A stretch of DNA of 64,000 nucleotides from Isoperla grammatica (lineage: Eukaryota; Arthropoda; Insecta; Plecoptera; Perlodidae). Below the pieces are notes generated by a model. That model saw nothing but the letters and a program-made list of their open reading frames with translations. It did no database searches and was not told the DNA's origin. The position numbers were made by a program, and so were the translations under genes. Below, in pieces: positions 11,665-22,299 of the stretch (position 1 is the stretch's first letter; every line of letters begins with the position of its first letter). The stretch spans positions 7,258,611-7,322,610 of the forward strand of contig OX246741.1 in NCBI GenBank assembly GCA_945910005.1, given 5' to 3'.

Positions 11665-12343
11665 TATTACAAAAATGACATTGATACATACAAGTACACA
11701 TAAATTTATGTTTATTTATGAACGCATATCAAACATGTTTGTAAATAATCATTCCAATCTGCTCAGTCCAAGATATCTTTGTTATTTTTTCTTCTCCCTC
11801 TCAACTGCTTCACACACGTATTGTTGTCAGTCTTCAAACGCGTTCTACCACACAACAATCATGGAAGATCAACGACATAAGCGCAAATATCGACCACTAC
11901 AATTTATGTAAAATAATAAATTATAAAAATAAATACAAAATTATAAAATACATTGCTCGCTGTACAAAAATGTGACATGTTTCACATGATTGCGTCGCAA
12001 GTCCGAGCCCTTGTCAGACCAAAGAACCCGGGCTCATATCCTACTTAAGACACACACTCACATACAACCATCTTCATCCACATCAACTCACGATCTCATC
12101 ACCTCTACATCCATAGATCCGCAACAAAACAAAACAACAACAACGACGACGATGACGACAACGATTGAACCATCAACAGTAGCAGCAACAACAACTGAAA
12201 ACCTTGTAATTGATGAGTGGGTAGACAAAAAATACATATTTATTTTATTTTTTATTCGTAACTTGTGTAAGCCTATTATATGAAGGCGCATCAATGACGC
12301 CACCAAGTGTTCTGATCAACAATGACCCAGCATGACGTGTGTG

Positions 12344-12437
12344 TGACGTAATCATTGTTGTCGGCTCCCATTCATGCAAGCCGCGAACACTCTCGCTTCT
12401 CGTATCTGTTCCGATATTGTTCGTTTATCATCTCAGT
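12344..12437 (+). promoter_or_regulatory. Candidate promoter: CRE-like site and TCAGT initiator
   Basis: TGACGTAA at 12344-12351 and, about 80 bp on, CATCTCAGTTG with a TCAGT initiator (12433-12437). The following sequence is CpG-richer than its surroundings and leads into the open exon ending at 13502. Confidence 0.4.
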
Positions 12438-13396
12438 TGTCGGCACGATCCAAGCCTGGAAGCACCAGCGAACATCTTGTGCTTGCGCTGTTCAATATAG
12501 TGAACATCTTGAGTGTTCAATATAGTGAACATCGTATTCGTGCAGACCACTAATTATACCACACATCACTTTCACACGATCGTGGTTCATATCTAAAACT
12601 TGTTGATCTTTTACTTATTGAGTAAAGATCCGTTGTATAAGTAAAAGGTGTTGAAAATCTTCCTCGACTACTTGTTTTATACTTTGTGTTGCTGCGATGC
12701 AGTGTAAATGATTTAGGTTTTAAAAACGTGTGCATAAAATCCAAATTGTTTTGTGTGTTATATATTTCTAATGCCTACCTCGTGTGTTTATACATCTGCA
12801 GATAAAACGTGTTTAATATAAAGACAGAGTGTTTTAAAGGACACGACCATTCATTAGTAATTACACAATCTAAATTATTACGTGTTTGCTAAATCGTGAA
12901 CTCTATTTTTTGATGATTTTACTGAAAACCGAAACATCGTGATGATAAATGTTGAAGGAAAGTTTTAAATTCGAAAACGAAAGTATTTAGAGGCATAAAT
13001 AAACACAACTTTTGACCATTCGTGTTATACTTCACTGTAAGGAATACAAACAAGGAACAGAAAAACGAATCTTCCTATCATATTGGAGTTGAACTTGTGC
13101 TTATACCATTGATAAAATCTTCATGTGTTTTGCGAATTCATCAATTAATAGTGCGTATCATAAACACAGATCAAGTTATCGCATAGTTTAACAATCATAT
13201 CCAGGTTAGTAGAGGAAGATAACGATAAGAAATTGTGTCATTATCAGGACCAAAGACATTTGTAGTGAAAACTTGGAGAAAAGTGATACCACAGAAAGGT
13301 GACAATGCTAACGAGTGTAAAACGTGATACCTAATGATAAATTAGCGGGTTGTCATCAGTACAGGCGTTAGTTTGTGTTACTGTAACGTTCAACGA

Positions 13397-13502
13397 ATGG
13401 CGGAGATGCGCGAGCTAAGAGACCGAGGTTCGAGGGACGTCCGCCAGGAGTCGTATGACGTCATCGAGACGCTGTTGCCACAGCAAGCGACGCCGCAGCT
13501 GG
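13397..13502 (+). CDS. Candidate first coding exon (starts MAEMRELRDRGSRD)
   Basis: ATG at 13397 opens 35 codons rich in Arg and Glu and ends PQQATPQL plus one base at donor CTGG|gtaggt. It follows a possible roughly 960-nt 5' UTR from the initiator near 12435. CpG content is higher than in flanking DNA. No family is recognised. It ends in phase 1, which is the phase in which the transporter exon at 60341 is open from its acceptor (NTA AAC GCA AAC AAA ATG). It may therefore be an alternative N-terminus of that gene, or the start of an unrelated gene whose other exons I cannot see. Confidence 0.4.
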
Positions 13503-13796
13503 GTAGGTGTTTCAAGACTTTCATTTTGGAGGTGGGCGTTAGTTGGGGCGAGCATTGGCGACATTCGTCTTATAAACAGCAGCTTGTTTTATGTTGGTAA
13601 TAATATTTAGAGTATCAGGCTACATACTATCTTGATGTGTCCATGTGTCCTGGATCCTGAGTCCATAAAAAAATGAGAGACAAAAACTAGGTGAAAACTC
13701 TGGATTTTGAATTATTGCAACAATCCAAAATGGCAATTTTCACGTAGATTTGTCTTTCACATTCTGTGGAGTCAGAACCTTTAACTAGGTATAATA

Positions 13797-13975
13797 GGGT
13801 GTTTGGATATTGTGGAAGGAATGTACGAGGGTCATTTTATGGGACTCAACCCCAACATTCGCCTTGTGACTGAAGAAAACCTCTGAAAAACACTTCAGTC
13901 AGGATTGCAGGTGACCGTGGCCGGTATCGAACCGGCGACCTCCAGTATTAGAGTCGCATGCGTTTTACATAAACA
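13797..13975 (-). mobile_element. tRNA-headed SINE copy
   Basis: Antisense copy with tail GTTTGGATATTGTGGAAGGA, GACTGAAGAAAACCTCTGAA, CTTCAGTCAGGATTGC, and the B-box complement GGTATCGAACCGGCGACCTC. The tRNA-like head lies at the right end. Confidence 0.75.
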
Positions 13976-15198
13976 ACTGTGCCTACGTTTATTATGTATA
14001 TTGTAAACAACCCAACTTTTAATAAAATTCATGTTATATCAATATCATACCTGATACTTGTGTTGCAATATTCCATACCATAACGTAAAAGTCAACTTGC
14101 GCTTAGAAAACTTTAACTTGTTCAATGGAAGTCCCTTTTTATTTCGACGGACCTACAAACTTGCCTATTAAAGTTCATGAAAACTAGAACCCAAATCGCT
14201 GTCGCTCCGTGGCAGTGGGTCTACGTTCTATGCCCGTACGAGTCTCTTATGCTCTTTGTGGTGTTACGTGTTACGTTTACGTGTAACACAGTGACTTATT
14301 GTAATTAGTTACGCTTGGCTTGCTCCACACATTTGTCGGCTTTATAACACCTAAATAATGCACTTCCTGTTCTGTGATTTGCTCCACATGCGGTTTGAAA
14401 GATACACTAATAGTTGGGAAGGATTAGGAGGTATAGTTATTTTTAAAATAATTTGTGGAGAAAGTTTAAATCTGTGATACTACTTTAAAAACGCCCAAAA
14501 GGTATAAACAAAATTGAAGTAAACTGTGACAGAAACACTTACTATAACATCATAGAATGAAATTGCAAAAACTCGGATCTGGATGGATGTATTTAATATC
14601 TGGTTTTACTCAAATATTTCCATCCAATAGAGTGACTGCAACAATTAGTTATTCAATTTACAATTTAATTTGTTTTATTTTAATGTTTCTCTTTACTGTC
14701 TAATGTGTATACACACTAAAGCTGCAATTGCTCATGCCTCAATGAAACATTATTGATTAAAGTGAGGGATTTAACACGCGCAATAAAACACATATTTCCG
14801 GGTCAAGTAGCTAATGAGGTCGCAACGTTTCTTGTTGTTCTTAAGAGTCCATTGCTTTGCATTTCTATAGATATTAAACCCAATAGATCAAAAGGTTATC
14901 GAACACAACTCAATAAATATTCCATTAACGCATACAGAATTCATTAAGATTCGCAATGAAAACTTAGACACGCTCGTAAATGTATAATACATTTAATTAT
15001 AAATATTATTATCATACATAACATAAACATAAAAGGACAGTCGTTAAAAATAATGTTTTCCATAAAATCACATTCCTTCCATAAGTTATGTGAATTGAAT
15101 GTTTATAAATATGGTATCACATATCACATAAATAATATAGAATACAGTATTATGTGAGACGCAAGACAAGCAAAGTCATGTTGATAAAGCACCGCCTG

Positions 15199-16395
15199 CT
15201 ACGAGGCTATCTTGCTTCTGACGTCACGAAGTACCTCACTCGGCGTCGGAGGGTAGAAGTAGCTCGGAGGTAACCACGGATGTACGACGGGCAACATAGA
15301 GTCTTCGGAGATGCTCGGGCTGGAATCTATGACGTCATCTGAGGAGTAGCTCGGAGGTAACCACGGATGTACGACGGTCAACACAGCGTCTTCGGAGATG
15401 CTCGGGCTGGAATCTATGACGTCATCTGAGAAGTAGCTCGGAGAGTCTTCGGAGATGCTCGGGCTGGAATCTATGACGTCATCTGAGGAGTAGCTCGGAT
15501 GTACGACGGGCAACACAGAGTCTTCGGAGATGCTCGGGCGGGAATCTATGACGTCATCCAAGGACGAATGGTTAGGGCGGCGATCCACGTCCTGTGATTG
15601 GTCTTCTGTTTCGGACGCCCCGGTCGACATCAAACGCGCCTCGGGATGAAACTCTGTGCCGTCATCGGTTCTAGAAGGCTGTGAGGGAGTCTCCACATCG
15701 CGGTCGTATTCAGAAGGCGGTGGAGGGAGGTTCTCATCTTCCTCCTGAGATGGTTCAAGGTCACCGGCACCTACAGGCGCGTCCGACCGTCGTGCAGCCG
15801 CCCTAGCGACCGTCAAGGCTCCGCGACCTGGCAGAGGGAAGACGTTGTATCCCGGGACCGCTGGCTTGTGGTGGTGGTAGAACTGCATCGGGTCTCGCAT
15901 GGGTTGGTACGACTGTTGCGCGGGGTTCTTCTCATCGCCTTGGACGAGTTTGTCTCTAAGATGTTGGTTACTCCACGGCTCATCTTGCTGCAAGTACGTG
16001 TCCAGAGTGTGAGGGTGGTTGCCGTCGTAGTGGGGGTAGTTCGAGGGCGGGGGTGACTTGCTAGGGTAACGGGGGTAGTAGGGGTTTGAAGGCGGGAGCA
16101 CGTGAGGGACTGTCACGTGATCCCAGGGTTCCAAGGTCATGTGAGGGTCGTGATGAGGGATGGCAGATTCCTTCTTCCCCGGTAACCAGTGCACGGGCCC
16201 CCATTTGTTCCACAAGTGGTACGGAGAGTAGCCCTTGAGGTCCTCCCACTTTGGGTACCACTTGGGGATCCACTTGTACTCCGGCCAGTGTATGGGGCGG
16301 TACATTGTCTCCCACATCACGTGGGGTTGGGGGGACTTTCGGTCCTCGCTCGCTGGAACACAGAACACACAATGCCAGGCAAATACTCTTAAAAC
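15199..16395 (-). CDS. Secreted-type, repeat-containing Pro/His/Trp/Tyr-rich protein (terminal exon)
   Basis: An open frame runs to a stop at 15199-15201. Two acceptors are possible: ccctaaag at 16396-16397 (phase 0; gives VLRVFAWHCVFCVPASEDRK, a signal-peptide-like start, 398 residues) or gtgttccag at 16353-16354 (phase 1; about 383 residues). No initiating exon was found nearby. In order: a Trp/Lys/Pro-rich part (KWIPKWYPKWEDL), a His/Pro/Tyr-rich part, an acidic linker (EPSQEEDENLPPPP), then four tandem copies of DDVIDSSPSISED alternating with VVHPWLPPSY, and the tail EVLRDVRSKIAS. The composition suggests an extracellular, cuticle-, silk- or secretion-like protein; function unknown. It neighbours a second protein of similar style at 17623-19314 on the same strand. 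Confidence 0.65.
   Translation of the reverse strand, partial: VLRVFAWHCVFCVPASEDRKSPQPHVMWETMYRPIHWPEYKWIPKWYPKWEDLKGYSPYHLWNKWGPVHWLPGKKESAIPHHDPHMTLEPWDHVTVPHVLPPSNPYYPRYPSKSPPPSNYPHYDGNHPHTLDTYLQQDEPWSNQHLRDKLVQGDEKNPAQQSYQPMRDPMQFYHHHKPAVPGYNVFPLPGRGALTVARAAARRSDAPVGAGDLEPSQEEDENLPPPPSEYDRDVETPSQPSRTDDGTEFHPEARLMSTGASETEDQSQDVDRRPNHSSLDDVIDSRPSISEDSVLPVVHPSYSSDDVIDSSPSISEDSPSYFSDDVIDSSPSISEDAVLTVVHPWLPPSYSSDDVIDSSPSISEDSMLPVVHPWLPPSYFYPPTPSEVLRDVRSKIAS
15250..15560 (-). repeat. In-frame coding tandem repeat
   Basis: Four copies of a segment encoding (S)SDDVIDSSPSISED, separated by a VLPVVHPWLPPSY-type spacer that is full in two copies and shortened in others. Nucleotide identity is high (CTCGGGCTGGAATCTATGAC recurs), so the copies are recent, and length differences are multiples of three, keeping the frame. 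Confidence 0.85.
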
Positions 16396-16455
16396 CTTTA
16401 GGGTAAAGAAACACAGAGCACACAATCTCAGGCAAATACTCTTAACACCTTGAGG
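16395..16455 (-). repeat. Duplicated intron 3' end / acceptor region
   Basis: About 52 bp ending near the terminal exon are present twice in tandem: ACCCTCAAGGTGTTAAGAG and ACCCTAAAGGTTTTAAGAG, each followed by TATTTGCCTG, a T/G-rich stretch and TCTGTGTT. The duplication creates two competing acceptor sites for the exon at 15199-16395. Confidence 0.75.
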
Positions 16456-16467
16456 GTAAAGGGGGCC

Positions 16468-16635
16468 TAATAGGCAACCCAAGACTACATTACACATGCT
16501 TTCGTCACAGGCGAGGCACTCATAGCCAACCAGCGAGCCGCCCGAGACAATAGCGCGCAAATACCGATCGCTGATTGGCTACGAATACCTCGCCTGTGAC
16601 GAAAGCATATGTAAGGTAGTCTTTTGGGTTATTAT
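16468..16635. mobile_element. Palindromic MITE
   Basis: The arms of about 62 bp are near-perfect inverted copies, for example GCTTTCGTCACAGGCGAGG on the left and its complement at 16587-16605; outer bases are AACCCAAAGACTAC-like. The loop is about 35 bp. It lies upstream of the terminal exon at 15199-16395, in its presumed intron. Confidence 0.85.
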
Positions 16636-16915
16636 TAGTTTTATTACTCAGAGTACGCTCACTCGATTAGTCACAAAAACGATCAGAATGTCCCTGATCT
16701 TTGTCCGACATCTTTGTTCACAACTGTTGGGCGGAGAAGCGTTTCATTATGGCAAGTTTACTTTGTAAATCGAGTCTTATTACCCAATAAATATTGTGGG
16801 AAAAAAGATTTACCCAAAGCGGTTTAATCTTTCAGATTTACAAAATAATGTACATTAACACAAATCGTACACGAAACATCCAATTAAAAAAAGCTGATGG
16901 TCATATACCTAGGCA

Positions 16916-17311
16916 CATAGGCGTGCGCACGGCCCAGGCCTATTCGGCGCAGGCCGGACCTAATGTGTCAAATTGGCGGTCGGGCCGCGCTGGACTCAAA
17001 TTTCTTTAGATCCGGCCTAGGCCGAGAGCAGTTTAACTTTAAACTTAACTTGAAATTAGTCTTAAAATTAAAGTGCACTGTTAGTAGCGCGTTTTTACGC
17101 AAAGGCACACTTCACCCGGGGCTGCGCAAATAATTTCTAGTTTATTTAAATGTTTTAAAATCGCGTTTAAGGCCATAAAAGTTAGTGCATCAACCTAAAA
17201 AAATGTCGCCTGTGGTGAGTACTCCTCCGACGGCTGGGGCTTCGCCCCAGACCCGAGCTGTACCAGGCCACCTTATGCCGGGTCTAATGTTAGACGCTGC
17301 GCACGCCTATG
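16916..17311. mobile_element. hAT-type non-autonomous transposon (MITE), 396 bp
   Basis: Terminal inverted repeats begin CATAGGCGTGCGCA at both ends and are flanked by a perfect 8-bp target-site duplication, CCTAGGCA (16908-16915 and 17312-17319). An 8-bp duplication with short inverted ends is typical of the hAT superfamily. The interior has no transposase frame. It includes a local hairpin (TGGGGCTTCGCCCCA). Confidence 0.9.
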
Positions 17312-17622
17312 CCTAGGCATACAGGAAACTAAAACTATATACCATCCATGATAACACTAGAGTGCGCACTGCGCGCTTATTCGGGACCGGCGGGAAATGT
17401 TTTATAATAATGCAAGTATTCGACAAACTACGACGTGAAGTTAGGTATAGTAACATTTTCCAAAAATATAAAGACATAATTACGAATAACAGCTGTTGAA
17501 TCTATAAGAATTCACAAATTATTGGTCTATACTAAACTTGGATGGTAGCTATTGAACAGCTAACTATAAATACTAAAAATAAAAAAATATATTCTATAAT
17601 GTACATTTAATATTATTAATAT

Positions 17623-18708
17623 TTACGTCATCGACAGCATAGGATGATATATAATCGTACCTTCTATGTGGCGTCTTGTGGGTGGTAGCTGTGATTCCTC
17701 CATGTTATCGCCACTGGTCTCAGGGGTGGCGCCCGACGCTCCACCACTGTGCGTGTCTAGCGGCTGCAGCAGCAACATGCGGGGCGGTTGCGGGGACGAC
17801 GGGACGGGGTGTCTATTTCTAAAGCTCAGAGGATGTTGAAGGTATTGAAGGAGTTGTTCAGTGGTCAGATGCTTCTTAGGGGGTTTGGGGGTTGGTTCGT
17901 GGGGGTGAGGGTAGTGGGCACTGTGGTGAGGGTAGTGGGGTGCGAGAGCGGCGTGGTTCGACTCCCCGTACTCCTCAGGGTAGTGGACACTGTGGTGAGG
18001 GTAGTGGGGTGCGAGAGCGGCGTGGTTCGACTCCCCGTACTCGTCAGGGTAGTGGACACTGTAGTGCGGGGTAGATTGGGTATCATAGTTCGACTCCCCG
18101 TATGTGATATGATAACTGGGACTATGATGCGGGTGAAAGGGCTTGACAGGGGATACGCTCGGATACAATACCTCATGATCGTTGTTCATGTGTTGTGAGT
18201 GGGTTTCAACGTAATGGGGGTTGTGAGGTTTTAGTGGCTTGGCCGTCGAGTGGGTCGGACTAGGGTGGTTCTCGGTGTGATGCGAGGGTGTCTCAGGGTG
18301 GTAGGGAAGGTGAGGGTAGTATTGACTTGCGTAGAACACTTGTGTGGGGTAGGGCCAATAGGAAGAAGGTGACGCTTCCGTCTCATGGGGTTGTACTGAG
18401 TTTTCACTAGGACTTTCATACAGGCTGGGAAGGTACTTGAACGGCCCGGACGTGGAGTAAGGCCTTGCGGGAACATGTGCACCAAACGGCCCCGCAGTGG
18501 AGTACGGACTTGGTAGTTCGGCTCTGAACACGTAGGGAGATATGGGAATTGGAACTTCACTGTTCGGTTGTCTAGTGGGAAGGACAGCTGAGTAGGGATT
18601 GGCTACGTGGCTGAATGGGATCGGATACGGAGCGGGAGTTTGTTGGTCCCGGGTTCGATGCTCGGGTGAGGCGGAGGCCGCGGCCAGAACGCACAACACG
18701 AAACACAG
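17623..18708 (-). CDS. Secreted Pro/His/Tyr-rich repeat protein, main exon
   Basis: Acceptor ctgtttccag then 361 codons to a stop at 17623. Joined to the 9-nt exon MNK at 19306-19314 it gives a 364-residue protein beginning MNKLCFVLCVLAAASA, a good signal peptide with likely cleavage before SPEHRT. The body is rich in Pro, His, Tyr and Ser. It includes a doublet PYSTAGPF/PYSTSGPF (about residues 71-94) and tandem copies of EYGESNHAALAPHYPHH with HSVHYP (about residues 206-271). There are no Cys pairs, no membrane helices after the signal and no recognised domain. The style suggests an extracellular structural or secretory-gland protein. The plus-strand frames across it are shadows. It lies about 1.2 kb from a similar gene on the same strand. 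Confidence 0.8.
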   Translation of the reverse strand: MCFVLCVLAAASASPEHRTRDQQTPAPYPIPFSHVANPYSAVLPTRQPNSEVPIPISPYVFRAELPSPYSTAGPFGAHVPARPYSTSGPFKYLPSLYESPSENSVQPHETEASPSSYWPYPTQVFYASQYYPHLPYHPETPSHHTENHPSPTHSTAKPLKPHNPHYVETHSQHMNNDHEVLYPSVSPVKPFHPHHSPSYHITYGESNYDTQSTPHYSVHYPDEYGESNHAALAPHYPHHSVHYPEEYGESNHAALAPHYPHHSAHYPHPHEPTPKPPKKHLTTEQLLQYLQHPLSFRNRHPVPSSPQPPRMLLLQPLDTHSGGASGATPETSGDNMEESQLPPTRRHIEGTIIYHPMLSMT

Positions 18709-19305
18709 CTGGAAACAGAAGAAAATATCTTTTGCACACCACCAACAAGAACAGATTTTATACTTAATTCAACTGTGGTTACTATTTTCTCTTCAGTAAT
18801 GGATTCTGGTATATACAATTCACTGGACTACACACCTCAGATTTACATTTCAACCACAGATTTTCTCGATTTGGTTATGCACATGATATAAGAGAAAACT
18901 TCAATAACACACGCAGCTATTTGAAATATAAACATAATTTAATTAAACATTTTATGCGCGACTAAACAACAAAACCAAATTCAAACAACGGTTCGAATGA
19001 AAATTCTCAATTATATTTCTTCAGATGGTCGCTCATATAAAACTGTACTGATTTGTTTATCTCAGCTAATTTTGTTAAACACGATTTGTGTATAAAACAC
19101 CTGTTAACGACGTCAATAAATTCCCTAGATGATCACAATGTTTTACAGTATAACAATGATTAATGATTGGAATGGAAGAGGAGAAAGTAAAACGTGCTAG
19201 AAATGTAGTTAACACATAAATGAAGAGTAAGTGTTAAAACAAAAAACAATACAAAAACAACAAGAGACCAACAGGAAACGTTGTCTTGTCTTCAATTCAA
19301 CTTAC

Positions 19306-19314
19306 CTTGTTCAT
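19306..19314 (-). CDS. 9-nt first coding exon (MNK) of the secreted repeat protein
   Basis: ATG AAC AAG followed at once by donor gtaagt, phase 0. Joined to the exon at 18708 it produces MNK-LCFVLCVLAAASA, a canonical signal peptide with basic n-region, Leu/Val/Ala core and small residues at -3/-1. A TATA box lies about 70 bp upstream. A very short first coding exon before the signal-peptide core is common in insect cuticle- and secretion-type genes. Confidence 0.75.
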
Positions 19315-19375
19315 GTCTGTCTTGATCCGTCTTCTCTCACAATGATTAACACGACATTAGCGCACGCACACGCAC

Positions 19376-19395
19376 ACGCACCCTTATATACGGTG
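19376..19395 (-). promoter_or_regulatory. TATA box of the secreted repeat protein gene
   Basis: On the minus strand CCGTATATAAGGG (TATATAA at 19384-19390), about 70 bp before the ATG, with a GTGCGT-repeat between. It is consistent with a strongly or tissue-specifically expressed secreted-protein gene. Confidence 0.6.
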
Positions 19396-19479
19396 CTATT
19401 CCTGCTGCAGCTGACCCTAATCGTAATGACTGTTGAGGCGGCAGAAGAACTCATTAACACTTATCAATTATAATATTTA

Positions 19480-22030
19480 CTGGGAAGAAGCCTCGAGGCA
19501 AAGGGACGGTGGACGACCGCGCAAGATACCGTTTTAATTTATTAATTATATCTCAAGAAAGCTACACCACTAGTGTGCTAAATGTTTTAAATGTTACAAT
19601 CAATAAGCTTGTTAGTTTAAATAAATTTTAATTGCTAACTACGTAAGTAGTTGTAGTAGTTAGTAATAGTGTGTTATGACTTACTCGACAGCTACGTCTA
19701 TCAGACTCATTGCAAGTCGCCAAGGCAGTTGTAAGGAAATTCACAATAAGGGAGAGGTATTGGAAGGCGTAGGTGGTTGATCGGGATTTTAATCGCAAAA
19801 ATGTCTAGCAAGTAGTAACAATAAAATAATATTAAACGCCATAAGTAGAATACAAATAGAATATAGCAATGTAAGGTAATTACTATGGCTTACTTAAACT
19901 GTTGCACTTCTTGTGAGATTGTGAGATCTGTGCTTTACCAGTAATTACACCCGTTGGTCCATAGCGTTGCAAAAATCCAAGAGAAACTCAAACAAGCAAT
20001 TACAGAATAACTAAAGTCAATTAGGACCTAATATAAAAAACTAAACTGTTGGGTGTCTCAATTGTTTGTCGCAACGAAGCTATATATTTGACAATCGCTA
20101 ATCGGTAAATAGCTAAACGACTTTTCAGCAACTATTTGGATATACCTGCCAGGTATTTCATATAGCTAGACGGATCTGTGTACATAGTAAAAGTTACACT
20201 GTTTTATCGAGTGGGACGAAGCTTAAGTCTTAATGGAACTTTTCAATGAGAGTAACCCCGTCTGAGCCCAGGGTAGAATAGGCCCAGGGTGACTCTAACA
20301 GTCGTAAGAGGTGACGAAAGGAGACCCTGTCCCTTTTCTCCTACTGTTCCACGACTAAATCTCCACTTGGCTCTGCCCTCCCTTCTGGACTTTCCTTATG
20401 ACGACCCCCGCGACGTATAATAGATCTGCAGGTCGGTTCTGTATGGGCGACGATAAATTTATCAGCGGTTTTAGTCGTTACTGAAAGCGAATGCAAGATG
20501 TTGATTGGTTCATCGCCTTCTTTTAACAACTGAAACAGGTGATAAACGTATCGTCGCCCCTACAGAATCGCCCAGCTGATTCACGCTCTCGCGGTAGCTA
20601 TGGGGTAAAAGCACCGGAGAGCAGACTCGTATGATCTGGGTTCGAGATCATACTCGAAAGAAAATTTCATTTTATTTTATACTACATTTTTTTTTAAATC
20701 TGTGGGAGTTTGAAGTGTTGTATAGTTGTTATCATGATTGTAACTATATCTCTGTAATCTCATATCTGATTGCGCGCGGGCCTAGGAAGACATCTCACAT
20801 AACACTACGTCTCAGCCGGAAACACGGGACAATGCAAATCTCGAATGCGATACCGGTGTCAAGGCCACTTCATCAAGCAGACTCAAGGTCAGGTATAAGG
20901 CGGACCGCCGTTTCTGCAAGGGCAACATTTGAACCACTTGGCCTGGCCCTACACAGTTCCGGACTCTTTACATAACAGTCGGAGATTAGACGCAACAAAC
21001 TGTAACACACCGTTCGTAGCGAGGTAGACGACTTTTGTATCGACGTAATCGATACATTTAGATGATGATGTGGGTTATGCGTATCATATTTCGGAAATGA
21101 TACTAATTGAGAATATGGGAATAGCAAAGAAGATGAAAAACGACCCAAGCCAGGATTCGAGCTTGGAACGGAGGAACAGCGATTTACTAGACCACGACCA
21201 CTACCAAAGCCTTGAGATATGATTAAAAAACTGTAATTATAATATTCAAATCATGCAGAATTACAACAGTTTAAATAATTACTACATCGAAAACATTTTA
21301 TAGTAAAATTGATTTTTTACTTTAACTGAATTAAAAAGTCAATTTTAACACCAAAACTCGATAATTTCAAAAGTATTGAGTTCTTACGAAGTAAAATTAA
21401 ACCCAGTTTTCACTTTTTCGATGTGGTGAAGCAATACCGAGATATTATCAAAATACTATTATACCGCTTGAGTATCTCTCCGACAGATCCAACCACTCTG
21501 GTTATGCCACCACAAGACCATCATGTATGGTTAGTGCAGATAAATCACACACCATAACACAAGTTCAGTTATCAGTTATCAGTTTAGTTACTGAGTGGGT
21601 AGACTCTAAATGTGAATTTATTTTATTTATTTTAAGATTTTTCACACACCATAACACAAGACTTCTCACACATAATTAGTTACTTCTATCGTACAAGGAC
21701 ATCGGAGACCCCGGTACTGTACCCTGGTTATGTCACCTGAAGATTAGTGGCCTACCTGTACTGTACTCTACGGTATAGAGTTGGATGACGCACACACACC
21801 ACATAAAAACACTTCTCACGCAGCTAAGAATTACAGCGAGACGAGAGCGGAAACCCGGTTTATACGGTACCCTGGTTATGTCACGTGAAGAAGGACACAA
21901 ACTATCAAACATGCATGCATGCCTGGGGAAAGTGAATTGTTTACACCTTCCGCCTCGGGTATTCTGTCTGGCTGACTCCAGATACATCAGTCACGTGCAT
22001 TACCAATACCAATACACGTGGTTGAGTAGA
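19480..22030. other. Intergenic with repeats
   Basis: No gene seen. Holds a dispersed repeat fragment (20258-20345, inverted relative to 10085-10150), a palindromic MITE (20431-20577), a tRNA-like SINE head on the plus strand near 20583-20655 (GGTAGCTATGGGG then GGGTTCGAGATC) and another on the minus strand near 21145-21205. Confidence 0.5.
20431..20577. mobile_element. Palindromic MITE
   Basis: Ends GGTCGGTTCTGTATGGGCGA and, mirrored, GGCGATTCTGTAGGGGCGA; arms of about 50 bp, both carrying ACGATA...TTTATCA. The centre holds the TTGATTGGTTCATCGCC stretch shared with the fragment at 46-155. Confidence 0.8.
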
Positions 22031-22119
22031 ACTGTCTTATCGCTGCACAGAGATTAGCGGTGATGTGATTGTGAGCTGTTGTTGGTGACTGAGTGTGTTG
22101 TGGTTGATTGTTTGTTTGT

Positions 22120-22198
22120 ATGCCGCGATACACCGCGACGCATAGAGTAACTCGTGGTAATAAAGCCGAGGAACCGCTGCTGCAGACCTACTGGAACC
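22120..22198 (+). CDS. Candidate alternative first coding exon (starts MPRYTATHRVTR)
   Basis: ATG at 22120 opens 26 codons ending PLLQTYWN plus one base at a good donor (AACC|gtgagt), so phase 1. A G/T-rich leader precedes it. No family is recognised. The phase matches the acceptor at 60341, as for the exons ending at 13502 and 53564. Equally it could be chance. Confidence 0.33.
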
Positions 22199-22299
22199 GT
22201 GAGTACTCTACATGCAGACATTTAAGAATGTTGCCTACTCCGTTAGAACTGATACACGCGATTTTAGCCACATGGAACTTTTTTTTTTAAATTTTTCCT

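Noticed and set aside
16061..16435. Alternative minus-strand frame with a hydrophobic start (SICLALCVLCSS)
   Set aside because: Overlaps the longer, repeat-bearing frame and ends early; the hydrophobic start comes from the intron's pyrimidine tract.
17788..18198. 136-residue plus-strand frame and its neighbours
   Set aside because: Shadow frames over the His/Tyr-rich coding repeats of the minus-strand secreted protein.
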